Assembly: GCA_903925205.1 (NCBI GenBank)
Contig: CAIYEN010000102.1
Span: 1 to 35,832 of the forward strand
From: an uncultured Opitutia bacterium
Lineage (GTDB): Bacteria > Verrucomicrobiota > Verrucomicrobiia > Opitutales > UBA953
DNA length: 35,832 nt
Direction: 5' to 3'
Shown here: piece by piece, positions 15,898 to 23,050 of the stretch
Layout of the letters: every line of letters begins with the position of its first letter
Position numbering within the stretch: the stretch's first letter is position 1
Notes under the pieces: model-generated
Databases searched by the model: none
What the model saw: the letters and a program-made list of their open reading frames with translations, nothing else
Told to the model about the DNA's origin: nothing
Program-made: the position numbers and the translations under genes

Positions 15898-18800
15898 ATG
15901 ATTTTAAGCGGCCCCGTCCTTCCTGAATTACTCCGCGATGAGTGCTTGGCGGATATCTTCCGGGCAACGGTCCGCCGTCAGCCTGCCGCCCCAGCGTTGG
16001 AAGATGGCCAAGGCATCCTCACTTATCAGGAACTTTTACAACGGGCGGAGGGCGTCGCGGCGGGACTGCGTGCGGCCGGCGTGGGGCCCGGCCACTGTGT
16101 GGGGCTATGGCTGGGACGGGGACGCGATTTGATTATCGGGCAGGTCGGTATCGCCCTAGCGGGGGCCGCGTGGCTCCCTTTCGACGCGGCGGTCCCCCCC
16201 GATCGCTTGGCGACGTGCATGCGGGATGCGCGCGGCACGTTGGTGCTGACCGAGGAGGCGCGGGCCGCCGCGGTCCGGGAACGTGGCTGCAAGCCCTTGG
16301 TCATGGCGGCTCTACCCGTCGTCGGGGACGGCGTGATGGTCCGGGCCGCGTCGTCAGATAATGCTTATGTGATTTATACCTCGGGATCGACGGGGGAGCC
16401 CAAAGGCATCGCGATTTCACAACGCAGCGTCTGCCACTTTGTCCGCAGTGAAAACCAGGTGCTGCGGATTCGGGCCGACGACCGGGTCTATCAAGGCTTC
16501 TCCGTCGCCTTCGATATGTCGGTGGAGGAGGTCTGGATTTCTTTCCTGGCGGGCGCCACGCTCTGGATCGCTCCCGTCGAGACCGTTGCTGATCCCGATG
16601 CCGTGGCGGCGGCCTTACTTGCCCATCGCCTCACGGTGTTGCATGCGGTCCCAACGCTCGTGGCCCTGATGCCGGCGTTGCCGCCCACGGTCCGGTTATT
16701 GAACCTAGGCGGTGAAGCCTGTCCCGATGCCTTGTCCGAACGCCTTGTTGGCAAAGGGTACGAAGTCTTTAATACTTATGGTCCAACCGAGACCACGGTC
16801 ACCGCGACGCTCGCGGAACTCCGTCCAGGAAAGTCGGTCACGATTGGCCGTCCTTTACCTAACTACCAAATCGGCATTTGTGACCCGGCGCGACAGCTCC
16901 TGACGCAGGGAGCGTCCGGAGAGATTGTGGTTTTCGGGCCGGGCTTAGCGACTGGCTATCTCGGGCGGGCGGAGCTCACCGCCGCGCGGTTTGTCGAAAT
17001 CGCTGGCCAACGGGCCTACCTGACGGGCGACTTAGGACGGATTGATGCCTCGGGCGAAATCCAGTGTTTTGGCCGCGTTGATAATCAGGTGAAACTCCGC
17101 GGGTTCCGGATTGAACTCGACGAAATTTCCGCGGCACTGGCGGAACAACCGGGCGTGGGCACGGCGGCGGTCGTCGTCCGTCCGTTCGCCGGCAGCGATG
17201 AAATCGTCGCGTTCATCGTGGCGGCAGAAGCTCCGCTGAACCTCGCTGACTTGCGGGCGGCCTTAGCCCGTCGCTTGGCGGTCTATATGTTACCGGCCCA
17301 TGTGGAAGTCTTGCCCAGCATGCCGCGGTTAAGTTCGGGGAAAGTCGATTTGGCGGCCTTGCGTCACCGTGCGCTGCAAGTCGCGGCGGTAGCCGCGGCG
17401 CCCCCGCCCGTGGATGAACATGAAGCCGCCTTACGGGTAATCTTAGCGGAGTTTTTTCCAGGGCGGCGGTTGGCGCCAGACGTCGACTTCTTCTCGGACT
17501 TAAATGGCCACTCCTTACTCGCCGCGCGCTTGGTCACGCGTCTCCGTCAGGATCCACGCTACGCGACCATCGGCGTCCAACACGTTTACCGCCATCGACA
17601 GCTGGGCGCATTAGCGAAAGCCATGGCCAGTTTGGGGGCGGCGATACCCGGACGCCCAGCGCCCGCCCATGAAGTCGTTCCGTTCAGTCGCCATTTTTGG
17701 TGTGGCTGCGCCCAGGCGGCCTGCCTGCCGTTCCTCGTCTTGTTGCACATGTTCCAGTGGTTGGCGCCGTTCTTTGCCTACCACCTGCTCACTGGGGACC
17801 ACGATGACAGCATGGTCGTCGCGATTTTGGCGGCTTTAGGAACTTACCTAGGGGCTTTGGCGCTCTCATTTCCCTTGGGCATTTTGCTTCGTCGCTTGCT
17901 GGTGGGCCGACTTCGTCCGGGCAACTACCCGCTCTGGGGGGTGACCTATTTCCGGTGGTGGCTGGGGGCGCGCCTTAATGAAATCCCTGCGGTCTACCTG
18001 ATTTCGGGGACCCCGTGGAAGTCACTGCACTTGCGTCTCCTTGGGGCGAAAGTTGGCCGGGATTGCTTGATCAACTCGGTGACCGTCTCGGTGCCGGAAC
18101 TCTTGACGATCGGTGATGGGGCCTGCCTCGGCACCTTTGTGAATTTGGAGAACGCGCGGGTGGAAGGCGGTCGGCTTATCATTGGCCGCATCACGATTGG
18201 TCGGGGTGCCGCCGTGGATTCGTACGCCGTATTGGAGAACGACACTTCGGTGGGCGACGGTGCGAGGTTAGCGGGGCAATCTGCCTTGGCGGAGACGAAG
18301 CATATTCCCGCCGGAGAGACCTGGGCGGGGGCGCCGGCTCGTCCGGTGGAGACCGATACCGCGGTACCCGCTGCACCACCTCGCCCGAGCGTGTGGGCAC
18401 GCACGGCACGCCTGGCGGCCTTTGCGGTCGGGGCAGCCGTGGTGGCGGTCTTGTTCTACATTCCCGTCTTCCCAAGTTTTGTTGCGATCGACTACGTGGA
18501 CGCTCGCTGGCTCGATTTATTTGAGTCAGACCACAATTGGTGGGAGACCTTCCCGCTCTTCTTCCTGCTCGCCATACCTGCGGCGGCCATTCTTTTAGTC
18601 ATTACCGCTGGCTTAACTGGTTTTTTGAAGGCGTGTCTGCCCACGCAACGGACCGGGCGCTTCTCCTTGCACGGCCGGGAGTATTTCTGGAAGTGGCAAC
18701 TCTCCGCGATCCTTGATGCCTCCTTGCAGGTGCTGCACGGTTTATATGCCTCGGTCTATGTGGCTACCTGGCTGCGGCTCCTTGGCACGAAAGTCGGCCG

Positions 18801-19827
18801 TGATGCCGAAGTCTCCACCGCCGAAGGCGTCGTGCCCGAGCTCTTGGAACTCGGCGATGAATCGTTCATTGCTGATGGGGCGATGCTCGGCGATGAAGAG
18901 CAACGGGGTGGCTGGATGGTGCTACGCCGGACGCGGATCGGCCATCGCTCCTTCGTGGGCAACGGTGCCTACGTTCCTGATGGCACGACCTTCCCGGACG
19001 ATTTTCTCCTCGGTGTGCAATCCAGTTCGCCGCGGAACGAACAGATGCGCGCCGGGCAGACTTGGATGGGCTCCCCGCCGATGCTGTTACCGGCTCGCGA
19101 GACCATCGCGTCGCAGGACCCCACCTTAACCTTCCGGCCCAGCCCAGGTCGCCGCCTCGCCCGTGCCTGCATCGAAGGCCTGCGTATCGTCGTGCCGCTG
19201 GCCTTCATCATCGCGGTCGGTTACGTGACCGTCTACGAGACCATGGATTACGTGACGGAGGCAGACTGGTGGGGCTTCACCGTCGCCTTGACCTTGGCGG
19301 GTCTGTGCTACGCCGCCATCGCCTTCGCCTTTGTTTGGTCCGTCAAGTGGCTGATGGTCGGACGGTATCGTCCGCGCCTCGCCCCCATGTGGACGCTATT
19401 TGTTTGGCTGAGCGAAGCCGTTACGATTCTGCATGAATCGTTGGCGGTGCCGGCGCTGCTCAATTACCTCCGCGGTACCCCGATGCTCCCGTGGGCCTTT
19501 CGCCTGTTGGGCGTGAAGGTGGGGCGCACGACCTGGCTTAATACCACGGACCTGACGGAGTTTGACTGCGTCACTATCGGTGACGGGGCGGAACTGAACG
19601 AACACAGTGGCCCGCAGACGCATTTGTTTGAAGACCGCGTCATGCGGATTGGCATGGTCCAGATCGGCGCACGGGCCACCTTGGGCGTTCGTGCCACCGT
19701 CCTTTATGATGCCTCCGTGGGGGAGGAATGTCGCCTTGGCCCGTTGACCTTGGTGGCCAAGGGCGAGCACACCCCAGCCCGCACGTCGTGGGAAGGCACG
19801 CCCTCGGCGCCCGCGCCCCTGAACTAA
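15898..19827 (+). CDS. Pls-like membrane-bound single-module nonribosomal peptide synthetase
   Basis: A 1309-residue protein with the domain order of epsilon-poly-L-lysine synthetase. An adenylation domain (about 25-495) has A3 TSGSTGEPKG near 161, A4 FDMSVEEVW, A5 NTYGPTE near 292 and A10 Lys near 482. The carrier domain has its phosphopantetheine Ser near 539 (NGHSLL). Then come three repeats, each a pair of membrane helices followed by a left-handed hexapeptide-repeat acyltransferase-like domain: helices about 600-665, 838-911 and 1089-1151, and domains about 690-825, 925-1065 and 1170-1309. There is no canonical condensation (HHxxxDG) or thioesterase domain. In characterised Pls the three C-terminal domains join amino acids iteratively by isopeptide bonds. 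A TTG at 15856 would add 14 residues inside a hairpin; the ATG is preferred. The substrate is not established. Followed after one base by a phosphopantetheinyl transferase. Confidence 0.9.
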   Translation: MILSGPVLPELLRDECLADIFRATVRRQPAAPALEDGQGILTYQELLQRAEGVAAGLRAAGVGPGHCVGLWLGRGRDLIIGQVGIALAGAAWLPFDAAVPPDRLATCMRDARGTLVLTEEARAAAVRERGCKPLVMAALPVVGDGVMVRAASSDNAYVIYTSGSTGEPKGIAISQRSVCHFVRSENQVLRIRADDRVYQGFSVAFDMSVEEVWISFLAGATLWIAPVETVADPDAVAAALLAHRLTVLHAVPTLVALMPALPPTVRLLNLGGEACPDALSERLVGKGYEVFNTYGPTETTVTATLAELRPGKSVTIGRPLPNYQIGICDPARQLLTQGASGEIVVFGPGLATGYLGRAELTAARFVEIAGQRAYLTGDLGRIDASGEIQCFGRVDNQVKLRGFRIELDEISAALAEQPGVGTAAVVVRPFAGSDEIVAFIVAAEAPLNLADLRAALARRLAVYMLPAHVEVLPSMPRLSSGKVDLAALRHRALQVAAVAAAPPPVDEHEAALRVILAEFFPGRRLAPDVDFFSDLNGHSLLAARLVTRLRQDPRYATIGVQHVYRHRQLGALAKAMASLGAAIPGRPAPAHEVVPFSRHFWCGCAQAACLPFLVLLHMFQWLAPFFAYHLLTGDHDDSMVVAILAALGTYLGALALSFPLGILLRRLLVGRLRPGNYPLWGVTYFRWWLGARLNEIPAVYLISGTPWKSLHLRLLGAKVGRDCLINSVTVSVPELLTIGDGACLGTFVNLENARVEGGRLIIGRITIGRGAAVDSYAVLENDTSVGDGARLAGQSALAETKHIPAGETWAGAPARPVETDTAVPAAPPRPSVWARTARLAAFAVGAAVVAVLFYIPVFPSFVAIDYVDARWLDLFESDHNWWETFPLFFLLAIPAAAILLVITAGLTGFLKACLPTQRTGRFSLHGREYFWKWQLSAILDASLQVLHGLYASVYVATWLRLLGTKVGRDAEVSTAEGVVPELLELGDESFIADGAMLGDEEQRGGWMVLRRTRIGHRSFVGNGAYVPDGTTFPDDFLLGVQSSSPRNEQMRAGQTWMGSPPMLLPARETIASQDPTLTFRPSPGRRLARACIEGLRIVVPLAFIIAVGYVTVYETMDYVTEADWWGFTVALTLAGLCYAAIAFAFVWSVKWLMVGRYRPRLAPMWTLFVWLSEAVTILHESLAVPALLNYLRGTPMLPWAFRLLGVKVGRTTWLNTTDLTEFDCVTIGDGAELNEHSGPQTHLFEDRVMRIGMVQIGARATLGVRATVLYDASVGEECRLGPLTLVAKGEHTPARTSWEGTPSAPAPLN

Positions 19828-19828
19828 G

Positions 19829-20353
19829 ATGAAAGTCTACGACCTGGCCGAAGTGGCCTTACGGCCTGCCCCCCAAGCGGCTGACGTTTACCTTGTCCGT
19901 TTACCAGAGCTAGGCCGTGGGCCTACCGCTCAGGCGACCTTGCGGCGCGCGCTTTTAAAGTTACTGCGCGGTTGGTATGGCGAGTCGGTGGAACTCGTGG
20001 AGACGGGCCCGGCGCCGACGCTGACAGGCTGCCCCTTGAAGTGCTCGATTTCCTATGACGGGACCGACGGGTGGGTCGCGTTAGGGGCACAGGCCAAATT
20101 AGGTTGCGATGCCGTCTTGGCCCAGGACTTCCCGGAAATGTTGGCCGTGGCGCGGAAGTATCTGGGACCGCACGTGGCGGAGCGCATCGAGCAGTCGCGG
20201 TTGCGGGCCGAGACCTTCGCCCACGCCTGGGCGAAGCATGAAGCGACCCTTAAGGCCATGGGGTGGGGCTTAGCGGAAGCACAAGTGGTGCCAGCGATGC
20301 TCTGCCACTATCACCGGCAAACGCAGGCGATTGTGGCGGTAGTGACGGAATAG
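19829..20353 (+). CDS. 4'-phosphopantetheinyl transferase (Sfp type, short)
   Basis: Transfers phosphopantetheine from coenzyme A to a carrier-domain serine. The 174 residues carry recognisable Sfp-type motifs: SISYDG near 74, G92-C-D94-A-V96 (family GxDxE), and W134-A-K-H-E138-A-T-L-K142 (family WxxKEAxxK). Two of three expected magnesium ligands (D94, E138) and the catalytic Lys142 are present; the third acidic position is Val96. It is shorter than typical Sfp (about 220-240), mainly at the front. One base from the Pls-like stop, so almost certainly translated with it; the obvious partner is that enzyme's carrier domain. Its stop abuts the convergent amidase stop. Confidence 0.85.
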   Translation: MKVYDLAEVALRPAPQAADVYLVRLPELGRGPTAQATLRRALLKLLRGWYGESVELVETGPAPTLTGCPLKCSISYDGTDGWVALGAQAKLGCDAVLAQDFPEMLAVARKYLGPHVAERIEQSRLRAETFAHAWAKHEATLKAMGWGLAEAQVVPAMLCHYHRQTQAIVAVVTE

Positions 20354-21247
20354 TTACACTTTGCCGGAGCGGGCAGGGGAGGCGGCTTTCGCCGGGCCGC
20401 TCCGGTACTTCTTCACCAACGCCTGCAGGATCGCGACCGTTTCGTCATCGGCGAGACCATCGACCTTGGCGCCGCGGAAGTGTCGTTGGAACGATTCTAG
20501 CGCGAGGCCCAACGTCTTATCTGAGTTGTCGTCTAAGCGGTAGCCGTAGGTGCGCAGCAGCTGCTGGATATCGGCGTTCGCGAGCTTCTTGGATTTAAGT
20601 AAGATCCGGAACACCTGGACATCTTTAGCATCGGGCCAGGCACCGACACCATTGGCGGCAAAATATTCCCAAGGGAATAAAGAACCGGGATCGATCTTGC
20701 GACCGACCGCGATATCAGAATGTGCGACGACGTTCTCGGGGGGAATCCGATGCGTCGTCACCAAGTGCTGCGCCAGCGCGAGGACGGCTTCAACTTGGGG
20801 CTTGGGGTACGGATGGACGTTGCCGTCGTAGTTCACAATCTCGATGCCCAGCGAGGACTGGTTCAGGCTTTCGAATTTGCCCCAGGCGCTCTTGCCCGCG
20901 TGGTACGCCGCTAAGGAGTCGGGACACATCCGGAAGATGCGCGCCTTCGGTTGCTCGTCACTGACGAGGTAGTGGACGCCGACCATATGACCCTTGGAGC
21001 GGCCCTGGAGGCTATCTAAAGCGGAGGGTAGGGATGAGGCCGTATGGTGTAGCACCAAGATGGCGATGGGTTGCTTGCGGGCCTCGACGGCCGCGGACGC
21101 GGGTCCTTGGATCACCGAAAGCTTCGGGTTAACCGTGATGACCACTTCGGCCGTCGTTCCGGCCGTTTTCGAGGAAGTTGTGCCACAACCGGCGAGGGCC
21201 AAAACCGCCAGTAAGGTCGCTAATCGCTTAAAATATGAGGGGAGCAT
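20354..21247 (-). CDS. Lipoprotein N-acetylmuramoyl-L-alanine amidase with peptidoglycan-binding domain
   Basis: A 297-residue predicted lipoprotein: a short basic N-terminus, a hydrophobic core, and lipobox LAGC with Cys21. The amidase_2 (AmpD/AmiD-like) zinc domain covers about 60-195. Likely ligands are H67 or H68 (VLHHTA), H176 (AHSDIA) and D186 (KIDPG), with acidic E136. A peptidoglycan_binding_1 domain follows at about 220-275 (IQQLLRTYGY, LESFQRHF, VDGLADDET). The combination matches E. coli AmiD, an outer-membrane lipoprotein that cuts the stem peptide from muramic acid. It converges on the phosphopantetheinyl transferase with no spacing. The promoter would lie in the AT-rich 191-base gap shared with the deoR gene. 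Confidence 0.92.
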   Translation of the reverse strand: MLPSYFKRLATLLAVLALAGCGTTSSKTAGTTAEVVITVNPKLSVIQGPASAAVEARKQPIAILVLHHTASSLPSALDSLQGRSKGHMVGVHYLVSDEQPKARIFRMCPDSLAAYHAGKSAWGKFESLNQSSLGIEIVNYDGNVHPYPKPQVEAVLALAQHLVTTHRIPPENVVAHSDIAVGRKIDPGSLFPWEYFAANGVGAWPDAKDVQVFRILLKSKKLANADIQQLLRTYGYRLDDNSDKTLGLALESFQRHFRGAKVDGLADDETVAILQALVKKYRSGPAKAASPARSGKV

Positions 21248-21329
21248 GCTTAATTGCCTGATTTTTGAATGAATAAACCATCGGGAATGAACCCCAAGAC
21301 AATACGGTAAACAGTGTTTTAAATCATAT

Positions 21330-21381
21330 TTGATTGGGTTTTTATTGATTAGACATAATGTATATTGTGCGAAATGTGTCT
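21330..21381 (+). promoter_or_regulatory. Candidate promoter and operator for the rhamnose-cluster regulator
   Basis: A sigma70-like pair is visible: TTGATT (21330-21335), 18 bases, CATAAT (21354-21359). The -10 is also the left arm of an imperfect palindrome, CATAAT-GTAT-ATTGTG (21354-21369). A second inverted repeat, AGACA (21351-21355) and TGTCT (21377-21381), straddles the predicted transcription start. This fits repressor binding over its own promoter, as known for DeoR-family sugar regulators. The surrounding gap is AT-rich and unlike its GC-rich neighbours. No other feature is seen in it. Confidence 0.5.
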
Positions 21382-21438
21382 ATAAGGACGGACTACTAGA
21401 AAATGCGTTATTGATTGCTTGAGGGTTTTCGAGCGTAA

Positions 21439-22230
21439 ATGCCTGTCCTCCCCATGAAAGTCGCTCGCCATATCATTGAAGCCCGTCGTGAAGCCATCGC
21501 CAAGCTGCTGAGCAAAGTCGGCTACGTGCCCGTGCTCGAAATCTGCAAACAGTTTAATGTGTCGGAAGCCACTGCCCGGCGCGACCTGACGGAGTTGGAA
21601 AATCAGCGTCGGATCACGCGCACGCACGGGGGTGCACTGTCGGACTTCAATCGTAACTTCCCGCCGCTCGATGATCGCAAGGTCGAAGATTCGGAAGCCA
21701 AGCGTAAGATCGGTAACAAGGCTGCTTCGCGGGTTAAGGCCGGCATGACGGTGTATCTCGACTCGGGTTCGACCATCTTCTTTGCCGCTGAAGCGATTGC
21801 GGCTTCGGGCGTGCCGGACTTGCAGATTGTGACGACGTGTCTCCCGACGGCACAGTTGATTTCGTCGCTCCCGGGCGTCGAGGTCTACATCCCGGGCGGC
21901 CTGTTCCTCACCCGTCACGCCATGGTCGCTGGCGACCGCACCCTCGAAGAAGTGGCCCGCTGGAATTTTGACGTCGCCCTGCTCGGGGCCGAAGGCATCG
22001 ACGAAAATGGTCTCTGGAATTCGCAACGCGATATCTCGCACCAACAACGTGAAGTGATTCGTCGCAGCGATGAGGTCTTGATTTGCATGAACCGCGTTAA
22101 GCTGGGTCGCGGTGGTCCCTGCGCAGTGACGCGCGATGTCTCCCCGTTGTTCCTGGTGACGGACGCGGATGCGGTCGCGGTGGCGCAAGCGAAGGTCAAG
22201 ATGGCCGCCGACCACGTCCTCACCGCCTAA
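21439..22230 (+). CDS. DeoR-family transcriptional regulator of the rhamnose cluster
   Basis: A 263-residue regulator. The N-terminal winged helix-turn-helix spans about residues 14-68 (VPVLEICKQFNVSEATARRD, RTHGGAL). The C-terminal DeoRC sensor domain binds a phosphorylated sugar in this family (DSGSTIFFAAEAI, VTTCLPTA, GAEGIDENG). The Met at 21454 is an alternative start, since homology begins after it. It is first in a same-strand run with the rhamnose genes, and in Bacillus subtilis the rhamnose operon is also controlled by a DeoR-family protein (RhaR), so that role is the best inference. The likely effector would be rhamnulose-1-phosphate. Confidence 0.92.
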   Translation: MPVLPMKVARHIIEARREAIAKLLSKVGYVPVLEICKQFNVSEATARRDLTELENQRRITRTHGGALSDFNRNFPPLDDRKVEDSEAKRKIGNKAASRVKAGMTVYLDSGSTIFFAAEAIAASGVPDLQIVTTCLPTAQLISSLPGVEVYIPGGLFLTRHAMVAGDRTLEEVARWNFDVALLGAEGIDENGLWNSQRDISHQQREVIRRSDEVLICMNRVKLGRGGPCAVTRDVSPLFLVTDADAVAVAQAKVKMAADHVLTA

Positions 22231-22233
22231 GTT

Positions 22234-22248
22234 CGTCCGCTGCGGACG
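22234..22248 (+). other. Hairpin between deoR gene and class II aldolase
   Basis: CGTCCG (22234-22239) and CGGACG (22243-22248) form a perfect six-pair stem with a three-base loop, 11 bases before the aldolase ATG and right after the regulator stop. No T-tract follows. It could shield the regulator mRNA end or occlude the next start codon. Confidence 0.4.
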
Positions 22249-22259
22249 CATCTCAGGCT

Positions 22260-23015
22260 ATGTCCCCCGACGCCCCTCAGTCGCTGCTGGAACTTTCTCA
22301 TGCTTTGGGTGGTGAGCGTCTGCGCATGGCTATTTTGGGTGAAGGAAACACATCCCTGCGTCTGGATGCGGACACTTTTATCGTCAAAGCTTCGGGCTCA
22401 AACCTCGCGTCGCTGCGCCCCACCGACCTGACGACTTGTCGCTTCGACCGCTTGTTGCCGCTCTTAGATGCTGCCGCGGCCACCGATGCCGAAATCGACA
22501 ACATCCTGTTCGCCGCCCGCGTCCACGAAGTCGATAAGAAGCCTTCCATCGAGGCCCTCTTCCATGCGTACTTGTTGACGTTGCCCGGCGTGGCCTGCGT
22601 CGGCCACGTCCACGCCATCGCGGTGAATCAGATTCTCTGTTCACCCCGCGCCCGCGACTATGCCGAGCGGCGCGCCTGCCCCGATGAGATTGTCATGTGC
22701 GGGCTTGAGTCGGTCTTCGTACCTTATGCGGAGCCGGGTCTTGGTTTGGCTCAATCCATCCGCCGTGAGGTCCAGGCCTTCGTGCAGCGCACTGGCCGCG
22801 AGCCCAAAGTCATCTTACTGCAGAACCACGGAATCATTGCCGTCGGCCCTTCCCCGAAAGCCGTCCTCGGTGCCCTGCTTATGGCCGAAAAAGCCGCCGA
22901 GATCTTTGTGGGCGCTGCCGCGTTGGGCGGCCCCGTGTTCTTGACCGCGGCGCAGTGCGAACGTATCGCCGGACGCCCCGACGAGCTTTATCGCCAAAAG
23001 ATGCTCGGGCTCTAA
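22260..23015 (+). CDS. Class II aldolase/adducin-family protein (sugar-phosphate aldolase candidate)
   Basis: A 251-residue class II aldolase with an intact active-site set: zinc ligands H116 and H118 (GHVHAI) and H190 (QNHGI), and catalytic acid E98 (PSIEAL). The phosphate-binding loop resembles KASGSNLASL near 43-52. Family members split L-fuculose-1-phosphate, L-rhamnulose-1-phosphate or L-ribulose-5-phosphate-type substrates. The cluster already has a rhamnulose-1-phosphate aldolase in the fused enzyme downstream, so this one may handle another deoxy-sugar phosphate such as fuculose-1-phosphate, or be a second rhamnulose aldolase. Substrate not determinable from sequence. Confidence 0.88.
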   Translation: MSPDAPQSLLELSHALGGERLRMAILGEGNTSLRLDADTFIVKASGSNLASLRPTDLTTCRFDRLLPLLDAAAATDAEIDNILFAARVHEVDKKPSIEALFHAYLLTLPGVACVGHVHAIAVNQILCSPRARDYAERRACPDEIVMCGLESVFVPYAEPGLGLAQSIRREVQAFVQRTGREPKVILLQNHGIIAVGPSPKAVLGALLMAEKAAEIFVGAAALGGPVFLTAAQCERIAGRPDELYRQKMLGL

Positions 23016-23050
23016 TTGCCTTTCCCCGCTCTCCTCCCTTCCTGCTACCC

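Noticed and set aside
20354-21247. A polymer-degrading enzyme paired with the Pls-like synthetase, as Pld is with Pls in Streptomyces.
   Set aside because: The gene is an amidase_2 plus peptidoglycan-binding lipoprotein, a normal cell-wall amidase, and is convergent rather than co-transcribed.
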